64,000 nt of DNA from Spiroplasma endosymbiont of Atherix ibis. Its GTDB lineage: Bacteria; Bacillota_I; Bacilli_A; Mycoplasmatales; Mycoplasmataceae. Shown here one piece after another: positions 11,107 through 21,293 of the stretch. The translations under genes and the position numbers were made by a program. Numbering within the stretch: the first letter of the stretch is position 1; every line of letters starts with the position of its first letter. Below the pieces are notes generated by a model that made no database searches, had not been told where the DNA came from, and saw nothing but the letters and a program-made list of their open reading frames with translations. The DNA is taken from the NCBI RefSeq assembly GCF_964020005.1, contig NZ_OZ026474.1, positions 620,001 to 684,000 of the forward strand. Direction: 5' to 3'.

Positions 11107-11689
11107 TATTTATTATTGTTTATTTGGTTTTTAAATTTTTTATAATCAAACGATTATAATCAAAGATTATTAATTAATTTAAAGTTAATTTTTAAGTTTA
11201 AATTAATTAAGATTATTTTTAAATAATTTTTTATAAATAATTCTAGAATACAATCTAAGATTATAATCTCGATATTTATATTTATTTTTGTCATTTAGGT
11301 ACTATAAAAAATAATTGCATTTATTTTGTTAAGCATTTAATAGCTTTAGCAACTTTTTTAAATTTTAGCTTTGTCATGACGTTTTTATTTTTATTTATAT
11401 AGGTTTAGAGCACATATATGTGCAAAAATTTTATTAACTGCGAATTTGCAGATAGTTTAGATCACCTTTACTTTCTTAATCAAAATAAAAACTGCTTTTT
11501 ATAGCAGTTTTTTAATATTTACTTGGGGTATTTCTTACCCCCTTACTTTTTCCCTCGCCCCTTTTGCCCTCTTAATGTCATGTTCATAAATTTATCACAT
11601 CCTTTTGAAAATCTTAAATAACTTCAGTTAATTCACTTTTTGATTTAAAGTTTTTTTATACTATATTTTTAGCAACATAAAACTACGCT
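11107..11689. other. Gene-free AT-rich region with direct repeats and palindromes
   Basis: No reading frame is convincing here. TTATAATCAAA is repeated at about 11140 and 11155, and AGATTATAATCT forms a palindrome near 11259-11270. GCACATATATGTGC (11410-11423) is a perfect 14-bp palindrome, followed by an imperfect one at 11438-11451. TATAAT on the minus strand at 11153-11158 could start the DnaI-ThiF transcript. The pattern resembles a small replicon origin, but that is inference. Confidence 0.45.
11487..11512. terminator. Hairpin terminator AAAAACTGCT / AGCAGTTTTT
   Basis: A 10-bp perfect stem with a 6-nt loop and T/A tracts on both sides. It is likely bidirectional, and no obvious gene is left upstream on either strand. 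Confidence 0.65.
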
Positions 11690-11745
11690 AATAGTTGATG
11701 AAGCAACAACATCAATTTTTACCAATACACATAATAAGTTTTCAT
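11690..11745 (-). pseudogene. Lipoprotein signal-peptide relic (L1)
   Basis: The minus strand from the ATG at 11745 preserves the layout of the L-family start (ATGAAAA, TTGTTGCTTCATCAACT) but is scrambled by substitutions and a stop after about 8 codons. It sits at the usual distance from an A16-spacer promoter. It is the eroded 5' end of a lipoprotein gene whose body is gone. Confidence 0.65.
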
Positions 11746-11805
11746 ATTTTGCTTCTTTTTAGAACTTTTAAAAAGGAAATAAAACAATTTAAATTGATAT
11801 ATATG

Positions 11806-11831
11806 ATTATAAAAAAAAAAAAAAAAGTCAA
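11806..11831 (-). promoter_or_regulatory. A16-spacer promoter (orphan)
   Basis: The minus strand reads TTGACT, then a T tract, then TATAAT (11806-11811), with a spacer of 14 bp made only of T. It has the same architecture as the promoters of L2, L3 and L4 but now reads into the L1 relic. Confidence 0.65.
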
Positions 11832-11854
11832 GGTTTTTTTTCTTTTTTTAAAAG

Positions 11855-12065
11855 GAAGGTTCCCCCATTTTAGGAGACACTTTTATATAATAATAGAAAC
11901 AAAAAAATATATGGTTAAAAAAGTATAAAAAATTATTTAATTAACTTTAAAATGATATTCTCTAAAGGAAATAGTATTAAAATTTAACTTAATCATTGAA
12001 TCAATTGTAATAATAATTATATAAATAAAAAAATAAGCATAAGTACGCCTACTCACTTCAACCCA
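11855..12065 (+). mobile_element. Chimeric IS relic: IS-A left end joined to IS-B right end
   Basis: 11855 to about 12009 matches the IS-A left end (GAAGGTTCCCCCATTTTAGG and the degraded start of orfA). From about 12019 the sequence matches the IS-B right end (ataaataaaaaa...cctactcacttcaaccca). All central transposase sequence of both elements is missing, leaving a ~210-bp MITE-like hybrid. Both outer inverted-repeat halves are recognisable. Confidence 0.7.
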
Positions 12066-12358
12066 CTTTAGTTCATAGAAGTTAAAATTGGTAATTATTC
12101 ACTTTAAAATTTTCAGATCCTGTTCTAAAAAATAAAAATAAGTACTAAATACACTTATTTTTATTTTTTAAATTTCTTTATATAGATTTATTAAAATAAA
12201 TTTTGGTTAAATTCTATATAAAATTCATTATAAATTTTTTACTAATATATGAATAGCTATTTATAAATTAATTACATAATAAAATACTTTTAAAAAAACA
12301 TTTTATTATGATTATTAGTTTAATATAAATTAGTTTCTATTAAATAAAATTATATTTA
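12066..12358. other. Intergenic region with two hairpins
   Basis: No gene is seen. There is an A/T-rich hairpin at about 12127-12168 (aaaataaaaataagt with its complement) and another at 12275-12310 (CATAATAAAAT / ATTTTATTATG). The second probably terminates the lipoprotein gene at 12359. Confidence 0.55.
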
Positions 12359-13519
12359 TTATTTTGCAAGAACTTTAACTTTAAAAGTTTTACTATTTAT
12401 GTTATTTCCAGTAATTGTTAAAGTATAATCTCCTACTTCAGCTTCTTCTGAAACTGTAATTATTATTTTTTTACGACTAATTGCTGTTGTTACTTTATTT
12501 TCAACTTGAATTCCGATTTTAACACCTGCTAAATCATTTTCTGATATAATGCTAACTTCACCAGTTCCTCCTTTAGTAACTTCTACTATTTCTTTATCTA
12601 AAATCACATCAGTTTTTACAGCAGGTTCTGCTTTAACTCTAACTTTAAAAGTTTTACTATTTATGTTATTTCCAGTAATTGTTAAAGTATAATCTCCTAC
12701 TTCAGCTGCTTTTGAAACTGTAATTGTTATTTTTATACCACTAATTGCTGTTGTTACTTTACCTGCAACTTGAATTCCGATTTTAACACCTGCTAAATCA
12801 TTTTCTGATATAATGCTAACTTCACCAGTTCCTCCTTTAGTAACTTCTACTATTTCTTTATCTAAAATCACATCAGTTTTTACAGCAGGTTCTGCTTTAA
12901 CTATAACTTTAAAAGTTTTACTATTTATGTTTTTTCCAGTAATTTTTAAAATATAATCTTTTTCTTCAGCTGTTTCTGAAACTGTAATTATTATTTTTTT
13001 ACCACTAATTGCTGTTGTTACTTTATTTTCAACTTGATCTTCAATTTTAACCCCTGTTAGATCATTTGTTGATGTAATGCTAATTTCACCAGTTCCCCCC
13101 TGAGTAACTTCTACTATTTCTGAATATAAAATCACATTAGTTTTTACAACAGTTGTTAGACTTGAAACTGATTTTTCTTTAACCTTAACTAAAAAATGTT
13201 TACTATTTATTTTATCTCCAGTAATTGTTAAAATATAATCTTTTTCTTCAGCTGTTTCTGAAACTGTAATTTTTATTTTTTTATCTTGAACTGTTGCTGT
13301 TACTTTATTTTCAACTTGACCTTCAATTTTAACCCCTGTTAGATCATTTGTTGATGTAATGCTAATTTCACCAGTTCCCCCCTGAGTAACTTCAATTGAT
13401 TGTTTATCTAAAGTTACATTTTTATTTTTTGCAGCCTCTCCATCTCCACATGCAACAACTGTTGAACTTGTTGTTGCAACTAGACCTGTAGTTGCTAATA
13501 AACTTAATAATTTTTTCAT
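12359..13519 (-). CDS. Surface lipoprotein with four tandem domain repeats
   Basis: This 386-residue lipoprotein has a type II signal peptide with lipobox STVVAC (Cys24). After it come four ~80-90 residue repeats starting near residue 35, each with EVT(Q/K)GGTGE(I/V)SI, NDL(T/A)GVKI, KVT, ITVS, and DY(I/T)L(T/K)ITG then NSK.F.VKV. The pattern fits a beta-sandwich, Ig-like fold as in mollicute adhesin-like lipoproteins, though the family is not certain. Repeats 3 and 4 are nearly identical at DNA level, so copy number could change by recombination. The ATG follows AAGGAG. The promoter has an A16 tract between -35 and -10 and IS-A copy 1 lies behind it. The frame is intact. Confidence 0.85.
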   Translation of the reverse strand: MKKLLSLLATTGLVATTSSTVVACGDGEAAKNKNVTLDKQSIEVTQGGTGEISITSTNDLTGVKIEGQVENKVTATVQDKKIKITVSETAEEKDYILTITGDKINSKHFLVKVKEKSVSSLTTVVKTNVILYSEIVEVTQGGTGEISITSTNDLTGVKIEDQVENKVTTAISGKKIIITVSETAEEKDYILKITGKNINSKTFKVIVKAEPAVKTDVILDKEIVEVTKGGTGEVSIISENDLAGVKIGIQVAGKVTTAISGIKITITVSKAAEVGDYTLTITGNNINSKTFKVRVKAEPAVKTDVILDKEIVEVTKGGTGEVSIISENDLAGVKIGIQVENKVTTAISRKKIIITVSEEAEVGDYTLTITGNNINSKTFKVKVLAK

Positions 13520-13590
13520 TTTTCTCCTTTTTTATAAATTTTTTGATAAGGCAAATAAGTGAGCAATTCTTTATCGAAAAACCCATATTC

Positions 13591-13621
13591 ATTATATATT
13601 AAAAAAAAAAAAAAAAGTCAA
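13591..13621 (-). promoter_or_regulatory. A16-spacer promoter of the repeat lipoprotein
   Basis: TTGACT (complement of 13616-13621) and TATAAT (complement of 13591-13596) are separated by 19 bp, most of it a T tract; the whole homopolymer is 16 nt (13601-13616). Tract-length change would alter spacing and expression. Confidence 0.65.
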
Positions 13622-13700
13622 GGTTTTTTTTCTTTTTTTAAAAGGAAGGTTCCCCCATTTTAGGAGACACTTTTATATAATAATAGAAAGGAAAAAATAT

Positions 13701-14030
13701 ATGGCTAAAAAAGGACAAAAGTTTAGAAAATGAACTAAAGAAGAAAAAGAAAAAATTATTGAATTAAGTTTGAATTGCTATTCTCTAAAAGAAATAGCAT
13801 TAAAATTTAACTCAACTACTGGATCAATTGGAACAATAATTAACAAATATAAAAATGCAAAGATAAGTGAAGCAAAACCTCGCTTGCCTTATAAAATAGA
13901 TTACAGCATATCTCAAAAGGCAAATGATTTGTTTATAGGAGTTCTATTCGACTATAATAAAGAATTAATTAAGGAGAATAATATTTTAAAAAAGCAATGA
14001 GCCTCCAAGGGCGAAACCAAAAAGAAATAA
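13701..14030 (+). CDS. IS-A OrfA (copy 1)
   Basis: The 109-residue OrfA has an N-terminal helix-turn-helix region (EEKEKIIELS... SLKEIALKFNSTTGSIGTII) and a C-terminal heptad-rich end (ELIKENNILKKQ), as in IS3 OrfA. The start ATG follows GGAAAAAATAT. The TTA AAA AAG slippery heptamer before the stop would allow -1 frameshifting into OrfB. The frame is intact. Confidence 0.8.
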
Positions 14031-14850
14031 TTCAGGAATTATTAATAAATACGAAATATAATCGAACAATAATTTGCAAAATTTTAAATATCAATAGAAC
14101 ATCAACATATAAAGAAAATAAAACTTTAATGAATTTCCTCAATGATACAAGAATTATGAATTTAGTGATTTCAGAAATTGAAAAAAATAATTTTCTTAGT
14201 GCTTATAGTGCTAAAAGATGATCTTTATATTTTAAATTGAATTATATTGACCCTTTTAGGATAAATCACAAAAAATTAGAACGTATATTTAAAAAATTTA
14301 ATCATATTGCATATTATATTAAGAAACAAACTAAACATGAAATTAAAAAATATAAAGAAACTATTAGAAAAAATTATCTTAAAGAAGCAAAAGAAATGGG
14401 ATTTGAAAACATTTGAACTAGTGACATAACTCAATTTTCAGTTAAAACAAAAAAAGGTTATATTTGCACAATTCAAGATAATTTAACTGGAGAAATAATA
14501 GGAAAATCTAAAAGAATAGATAATCAAAAAACAAATTTTGTGCTTGAAGCTGTAAAAATGGAATATAAAAATAAAAAATAATTTGTCCAATATTATTACA
14601 TTCAGATAATGGAAATCAATATACTTCTGAAAACTACATAAATTTATGTAATGATTTGCAAATCATTAGAAGTTATTCAAAACCAGGAACACCTCATCAT
14701 AATGGCAAGCATGAAAGTTTTCATAGTCGTTTAAAAGATGAAACTATAAGAACATGTCATATTGAAAACATCAATCAATGCTTAAAAATAGAATGAGCAT
14801 GATTAGATTTTTATAATAATGATAGAATTAGAATAAATAAAAAATGATAA
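13997..14850 (+). pseudogene. IS-A OrfB transposase, disrupted (copy 1)
   Basis: This is the DDE transposase part, with SDITQFSV and HSDNGNQYTS carrying the two Asp residues and NGKHESFHS the Glu. Compared with copy 2, TATTTAGGT has become TAATTTGT at 14579, producing an in-frame TAA at 14579-14581 and a 1-nt deletion. The catalytic middle and end are therefore not translated. Confidence 0.8.
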
Positions 14851-14865
14851 AAAAAAAAAAAAAAC

Positions 14866-14889
14866 GTTCCCTCTATAGAGGGAACCTTC
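14866..14889 (-). terminator. IS-A right-end hairpin with A tract (copy 1)
   Basis: GTTCCCTCTATAGAGGGAAC is a perfect 20-nt palindrome preceded by A16. Read on the minus strand it is a stem followed by T16, a strong intrinsic terminator against antisense transcription entering the element. The same structure closes copies 2-4. Confidence 0.6.
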
Positions 14890-14942
14890 AATTTAGTTCT
14901 AAAGAAATTTTATAAAATTGTTAATTATATAAATAAAATAAA

Positions 14943-14965
14943 AAAACTAGGTAAAACCTAGTTAT
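14943..14965 (-). terminator. Terminator downstream of 15012-15896
   Basis: AACTAGGT / ACCTAGTT stem with a 3-nt core loop, followed by TTTTTTTATTTTATT on the minus strand. Confidence 0.75.
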
Positions 14966-15011
14966 ATAAAGACAAAATTCAATTTTAAATATAATTTATA
15001 ATATATTTCTA

Positions 15012-15896
15012 TTAAATATTAAAAAAATCTAAGAATATATGATCATATATTCTTTCAATTCAAAATAAATTTCTAATACTTCCTTTTGAAAATTGTAGCA
15101 CTGAACTTGAATCTAATAATTCATAGTAGTTTTCTCAATTTTTTTTATATATTTGTAATATTTTTTCATTTACCTTTTTAATTTCCAATATTTCAGATTC
15201 ATTTAAATCTTTTTTATTTGTAAATATAAACAATCCATTTTTAGAAGTTAGATCATTTTTTGAGAATTTTACATTTAAATAATAATCTGAGAATTTTGCA
15301 TCTTCAAATAAAGATTGATTTGAAAAATATTGTGTTTTAATTAAATTTTTATAGTTTGATTCTACTTCAACATTAGAATCTGCTAATTTTTGAAATGAAT
15401 TTAAAAATGAAGGGATTAAAAGAACATTTAATATTGAAGTAACTATAGCTTTCATTACAGGTGTATTAGATAAAACATTATTTAATTCATAGTTAATAAA
15501 AATAACAGTAGTAAAATTTACAGAAATTATATAAATTCAGAATCAAATTGTTATAAATTCAATAGCTCTTTTAGCTCTAAATTTATTATTTTCTAATTTT
15601 ATTGTGTAATCAAAAAAATCAATACATTTAAAAAACTTATTCTTTGCAAATCAGTTTGTATAGGTAAATTTTAAAAGCAAATAAATGCTACCCCCAACAA
15701 TTGAGTATGAAATTCAATTTATTTGATTTTTTAATACTAGGTTTAAAATGAATAAAACAAGAATTGTTCCAAAAATAGTTTGATCAATTAAAAATATGAT
15801 TAAACCAAGATAGTTAGTCCTAAAAAACTTACTTATTATTTTATTGTGTTTTTTAAGAAGATTGCCACTACGTTGCTTGTTGTAATTTTTTTTCAT
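15012..15896 (-). CDS. Hypothetical membrane protein
   Basis: I do not recognise this 294-residue protein. The basic N-terminus (MKKNYNKQRSGNLLKKHNK) is followed by three to four hydrophobic segments (LIIFLIDQTIFGTILVLFIL, a second near SYSIVGGSIYLLLKF, a third near FWIYIISVNFTTVIFI). A soluble C-terminal half holds charged stretches such as KKDLNESEILEIKKVNEK. The start overlaps the 3' end of the upstream membrane-protein gene by 29 nt, so the two are one transcript and probably translationally coupled. Open under code 4. Confidence 0.65.
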
Positions 15897-16751
15897 TATT
15901 TTGATTTTTTCAACTATTTCTTATATTACTTGTTTTTGAACCAATAAATAAGTAAAGACTTCCTAAACCTATAATAATTCCAACAATTGTTATTATGGCA
16001 ATAAACAATCATGTTAAACCATTATTCATAAAACTTTCATTTCCTAAACCTAGAGCATTTTTATTATGTATTTCTAAGAAAAAATATTGATAAGCTTGAT
16101 GTTTATGTGCTAAACTTGCATCTGATCCATAACTTCTATAAATTAACTCTTCACGACTTAAAGTATAAATTAAATAAGCAACTGGATAGATTGCTATTAT
16201 TCAAAAATCTTTTTTAATAAATTTTTTAAAGTTAAATTCTAAATTTTGTTTCATAAAAAATAAGAAATAAACAACTGCTGCAATTGGTCCAAGTGTATGA
16301 ACAACCATTTGTTCTACTCATCAAAGTGCTCCAAAGTTATTGTCCCCTGATGCTAATACTTGTGGCAATAGCATAAAGTTAAAAATAATTGCAGTAACTG
16401 TTATATAAGTTATAACACTTAGAGAAAATGATTTTTTCAATATTTTTATTTCTCCCTCTTTATTGTGATTGAAAAAACCAACCAATAATCATACAACTAT
16501 TAATATATTTGATTGAATAGTAAAGAAACTAAAAAAATTAATTACATAACCATAATAATCGTATCCAATAACCTTTCCAGCTTCATCTTTTGATCATATA
16601 TTTAAAATACTTGGTTCATTTTTAGAAGAATCATTGCCTATATTACTAGACCTTTTATAAGTATTTCAAATATAAAAGTTAAAATTAATAAAGCTACTAT
16701 TAACTTATATCATAATCTTCAATCTTTTAAATTGTTCTTTGTAATAAACAT
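15868..16751 (-). pseudogene. Polytopic membrane protein, Pr6Pr-like, frameshifted
   Basis: The start ATG at 16751 follows GGAG. The first frame (KDWRLWYKLIVALLILTF) ends at a TAG after ~35 codons. The rest, open from about 16680 to 15868, encodes five to six membrane helices, with NNFGALWWVEQMVVHTLGP and VVYFLFFMK resembling Pr6Pr / AIG1-type membrane proteins with a central His. A one-base change in the ATATTTGAAAT stretch (about 16665-16675) would join the frames as TFIWNTYKRSS. The family assignment is tentative; the frameshift is seen directly. Confidence 0.5.
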
Positions 16752-16794
16752 TATTATCTCCATTTTTCTATAAAAAATTATAGACTAAAAAAAT

Positions 16795-17166
16795 CTATAA
16801 TTCATTATTTTTAATTTGATTTTCATGTTCAATATCAGAAAATTTATCAATTTTTTCTGCAAATACAAAATAAAATAATCCCCAATCAAGAGCTGATTTT
16901 TTTCTAACTTTTTGCATTTCTTCTCAATTTTTATTAGCTTTTAAAAAAACAAAACCACCAATCATTGAAAAAAGTGCAAACAGTCCAATAACAGCTGTTA
17001 CAAAAGAAAGTCCCAGCCATAATCATGAAATTTTTATATTTAAAGTATATATTATAAGTAATGTTACAAAAATACTAGTTAAAACTAATGAAATAATAAA
17101 TAAAATCATTGAAGAAACAGCTACTTTAAATATGCCCTGTTTTAACTTTTCAGTTTTATTGTTCAT
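16795..17166 (-). CDS. Small two-helix membrane protein
   Basis: A 123-residue protein of unknown function. The ATG at 17166 follows TAGGAG. There are two long hydrophobic segments (about residues 15-42 and 45-72, with a Gly-Leu-rich second helix ending in MIGGFVFLK). A soluble acidic/basic tail of ~50 residues follows. It heads a run of three membrane-protein genes on the same strand (16795, 15868, 15012), and TATAAT at 17197-17202 is a likely -10 for the run. Confidence 0.65.
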
Positions 17167-17360
17167 ATTTTTTCTCCTATTTTAATTAATAAAATTATTA
17201 TAAACTAATTATTATAATTAAAAATAATATTTTATATAAAGTTTTTTAAAAAATATTAAAATTTTTGTTTAAATATAATTTACTTTATACAATTAAATAA
17301 GTATTTTTATTATTAAAAACAAAACTTATATTGCTCTATTTTGATATAGTTTTCAACTAA

Positions 17361-19181
17361 TTATTTGTTGATTTTTCCAGCTTCATATAAATTTTTAAAA
17401 TGACCAGGTTTTTTAATTAATTCATTAAATGTTCCTTCTTGAATAATTCCCCCACCATTTGCACCAATTACAACAATATGATCAACTTCTTTAATAGTTG
17501 AAAGTTTATGAGCAATAGTAACACTTGTTCTGCCTTTCATTAACTGATTTAATTTTGTTTGAATTTCTTTTTCTACAATATTGTCTAAAGCACTTGTTGC
17601 TTCATCTAAAATTAATAGTTCTGGATCTTTTAAAAAAATTCTTGCTATAATTAAACGTTGTTTTTGTCCCCCTGATAACATAAATCCACGTTCTCCTAAA
17701 ACAGTTTTGTATCCTTCTGGTCAACTCATTACCAAAGCATGTAATTCAGCTTTTTTACATGCTTCGATTGCTTCATCATCTGTTGCATCAAAACATCCAT
17801 ATTTAATATTGTCTAAAACTGTACCAAATAAAATTTGAGGTTCTTGTTCAACATAGCCAACATGATTTAAATATGTAGATAAATTAACTTCTTTTAAATC
17901 ATCTTTTTTATTAATCAATATCTGACCTTCTGTTGGATCATAGAATCTTAATAATAATTTTGCAATTGTTGATTTTCCACTTCCTGTTTCACCAACAAAA
18001 GCATATGATTTACCATACTCTAATATAAAATTAAAATTTGGTAATACTAAATTTTCAGGTTTTTCTGGATACCTAAACTTAATATTTTTAAATACAATAT
18101 CATCTTTTAAATTGTCAATTTCTATTCCCTCATAATAGTGAAAATCTAAAATAGATTCTGCATTTAAAGTTCTTAAAATTCTAGATGATGACACTCCTGC
18201 CATGGCAGCTGATCCTGAAATTATAAATAATGTAATAATAGGTGCAGTTAAAATTCCTTGAGCCATAACAAATGATGGAAATATTTTAAAGAAAGCTTCT
18301 ATTTTACTAGTATCTGTATTTCCCCCAAAAAAAATAGCTGTAAATAATGGAGCTGTAAATAATAATAAAAAATCTCCTGCAAAAACAATCATTGAAAACA
18401 AACTTAATCATTTTCCTAAAGGTTTAGCTTGTTTATAATAATCTACATGTTTTTCTTTAAAATGTTCTGTTTCATAATCTTCTGTTCCTGATGATTTAAT
18501 TAATCTAATGGAAATAACTCTATCAATTACATTACCATTAGTTTTTTCCATTGTTAATCTTACTTTTTCATACTTAGCAACTAAAATTGCATAAGTTACA
18601 AAAAATGAAATTAAAATTAGCATAAATATTACAAAACCAACTAGTGCAATTCTTCACTCAAGAATGAAAGTTAATAATAAACCAACTATAGCTTGAGAAA
18701 ATGCACTTGCAACGTTCATTGGTATATCAACTGCTTGATTTCCAACAATTTGTGAATCAGAAATTACATTAGTTAATAGCTCTCCAATTTTTTTATCTGA
18801 ATAATATGAAATATCTTGTCTTACTAATTTTTCAAGAATTTCATTTCTTAAATTAGTTTCTATTTGTTTTGCAAATGTATTTGATCATCAATTAAACAAA
18901 AATGAGTTAATTAAATTTAAAAATAAAAGTACTGCTGAAATAATTATTAATTGAACTGTTGATAATCCTCAATAATCAAGTAATCAAAAACCATGATTTA
19001 CACTTTGTTTTGTCAAGGATAAATTAATTTGATTAGTTAATAGAGGAGCTAAAAATAACATAAAAGCCCAAAATAAAAAGTTAGGAATTACTCATCAATT
19101 TTTTTTGAAATTTTGTTTGTAATATTTAAAAAATAGATACAAAAAAGCTCTATTATTCGATATTTCTTTTTTCTTTTTCAT
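17361..19181 (-). CDS. ABC exporter, fused membrane and ATPase subunit (second gene)
   Basis: This type IV half-transporter has six predicted helices in the N-terminal ~330 residues, then an ATPase with Walker A GETGSGKST, Q-loop EQEPQILFG, signature LSGGQKQR, Walker B LLILDEATSALD and H-loop TIAHKLS. The length (606 residues) is normal. It starts 13 nt after the stop of its paralogue, and the two probably form a heterodimeric exporter. The degenerate H-loop neighbour (AHKLS against AHRLS in the partner) is a minor difference. The substrate cannot be told from sequence. Open under code 4; the start has AAGGAG. Confidence 0.9.
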
Positions 19182-19194
19182 AATTTTCTCCTTA

Positions 19195-21027
19195 CTAATT
19201 GTTTTGCTCTAATAGTCCTGCTTCATATAAATTTTTAAAATGACCTTCAACTTTAATTAAATCAGCAAATTTTCCTTCTTGAACTATTCCTTGTGCATTG
19301 CCCCCAAGTACAATAATGTGATCAACATTTTTAATTGTTGAAAGTCTATGAGCAATAGTAAAACTTGTTCTACCTTTCATTAATTCATTTAATTTAGTTT
19401 GAACTTCTTTTTCTACAATATTGTCAAGAGCACTTGTTGCTTCATCTAAAATTAGGACTTGTGGATTTTTCAAAATCATTCTTGCAATAATAAGTCTTTG
19501 TTTTTGTCCCCCTGATAACATAAATCCACGTTCTCCTAAAATAGTATTGTACCCTTCTGGTCAAGAAGAAATTAAATTATGAATTTCTGCTTTTTTACAT
19601 GCTTCAATAACTGCTTCATTTGTTGCTTCAAATCTTCCATATTTAACATTTTCAAATACATCACCAAATAAAATTTGAGGTTCTTGTTCAACATAACCAA
19701 TATGTTTTAAGTAACTTGCTAAATTTAAATCTTTTAAATCTTGATTTTTATTAATTATAATTTGTCCATTACTTGGATCATAAAATCTAAGCAATAAACG
19801 CGCAATTGTTGATTTTCCACTTCCAGTTGATCCAACAAAAGCATATGATTTACCCTCTTCAAAAGTAAAATTAAATTTAGGCAATATTAATTTTTCTGGT
19901 TTTTCTGGATATCTAAATTCTATATCTTTAAATACAATATTTCCCTTAATATCATTAACTATAATTCCACTATTATAATTAGGATCTAATCTTGACTCTG
20001 AACTTAAAAGTGCAGAAACATGACTACTGGCAACTCCAGACATAGCTAATGAAAATGTAATTCCCATTAAACTATTAAATGTTGCTATTAAAGAAGCTTG
20101 ATTAATCATATAAGCAGGAAATGTAATTGCAAAAAATAATGTAGCTGCTTGTGGATCACCTTTAATTGAATAAATAATACCTGCAATAATTGGAATAGCA
20201 AATTGTAAAATCATTGATCCTGCATAAACTGTAGTTATTAAAAAAGATAAATTTAAAATAGCAGGTTTATGAGCTTTATAGTTTATTTGTTGTTGCTCTT
20301 CAAAATAATTTTTTTCATAATCTTCTGTTCCTGATGATTTAATTAATCTAATTGTTCCAACTCTATCAGTTACATTACCATTTACTTCTTCATAAACATC
20401 TCTAGCTACTTCATATTTCTTAACTGTTTTTGAATAAAATACAAAATATAAAATTAATAGTGCAAAATAAATGATTGAACCAAAAATAGCAATTTCTCAA
20501 GATAAAATGAAAGTCATAGTAAATGCAGCTATAAATTGAGAAATTGCAATTCCCATATTTGTTGGAATTCTAACAGCACCTTCACCTAAATTTTGTGTAT
20601 CTGCAACAACACTTGTTAAAATTTCTCCAATTTTTTTATCTGAATAATATGAAATATCTTGTCTTACTAATTTTTCAAGAATTTTATTTCTTAAATCAAC
20701 TTCAATTTTTCTTCCTAAAATTCAAGAAAAATAATTGAATATAAATGTTCCTATTGCATCAACTAAAATCATAAAAATAGCAATTATAATATTTATTATT
20801 GAATTTCACCCTCATCAAATAGCTTGTTCATTTTCACTTATTATTTTATTTTCACTTTTAATAGATAATGTTATTTGTTGTGTTAATAGAGGAATTGAAG
20901 CTCTTGTTAAACAAAATGACAAAATTGTTATAATCAAAATTAAAGTAATTCATCAGTATTTTATATAATATCTTGAAATTATCTTAAAAAATTCAATACT
21001 TTTTGATTTTCTTTTTTTGGTTTTCAT
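19195..21027 (-). CDS. ABC exporter, fused membrane and ATPase subunit (first gene)
   Basis: The partner of the downstream gene: 610 residues, with six membrane helices after a Lys-rich N-terminus (MKTKKRKSKS). The ATPase has Walker A GSTGSGKST, signature LSGGQKQR, Walker B VLILDEATSALD and TIAHRLSTI. The ATG at 21027 follows AAGGAGG. Both subunits share an RQDISYYSDKKIGE(I/L)LT segment in the coupling region, so they arose by duplication. TATAAT at 21051-21056 (minus) is the likely -10. It may export peptides, lipids or drugs. Confidence 0.9.
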
Positions 21028-21136
21028 AGTTCCTCCTTAATTAGAATATAATTATAATATCATTTTTCTTTAATTAATTTTAAATATTATTCAATTATAT
21101 TTTTCAAGTTATATTTTTAATTAAAAAAACAAAATA

Positions 21137-21171
21137 AAACTTTCTATTATTTTAAAAAATTTAGAAAGTTT
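21137..21171 (-). terminator. Terminator of the MOLPALP lipoprotein operon
   Basis: AAACTTTCT / AGAAAGTTT arms are followed by TTATTTTGTTTTTTT on the minus strand. It lies between the MOLPALP gene and the ABC exporter pair. Confidence 0.65.
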
Positions 21172-21293
21172 ATTTCATATTTATAATTATACGATTTTTT
21201 TCTACTATTTTATATTTTTTTAATCTGTGATAATATTTTTTTTAAAATAAAAAAAATAAAGAAATTACCTTATTTTTATTATTTTTGTAATTT

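Larger units (their letters stand above)
13645..14889 (+). mobile_element. IS-A copy 1 (IS3 family)
   Basis: Left end GAAGGTTCCCCC and right end GGGAACCTTC form the inverted repeats. The length is 1245 bp, matching copy 2, whose ends are fixed by a target duplication. No 3-bp duplication is visible here. The right end has A16 followed by a hairpin. The left flank is identical to that of the relic at 11855. Confidence 0.85.

Noticed and set aside
11695-11928. 77-codon plus-strand frame over the A16 region
   Set aside because: It overlaps the L1 relic, the orphan promoter and an IS-A end, is Lys/Phe-rich from the A/T tract, and has no ribosome site.
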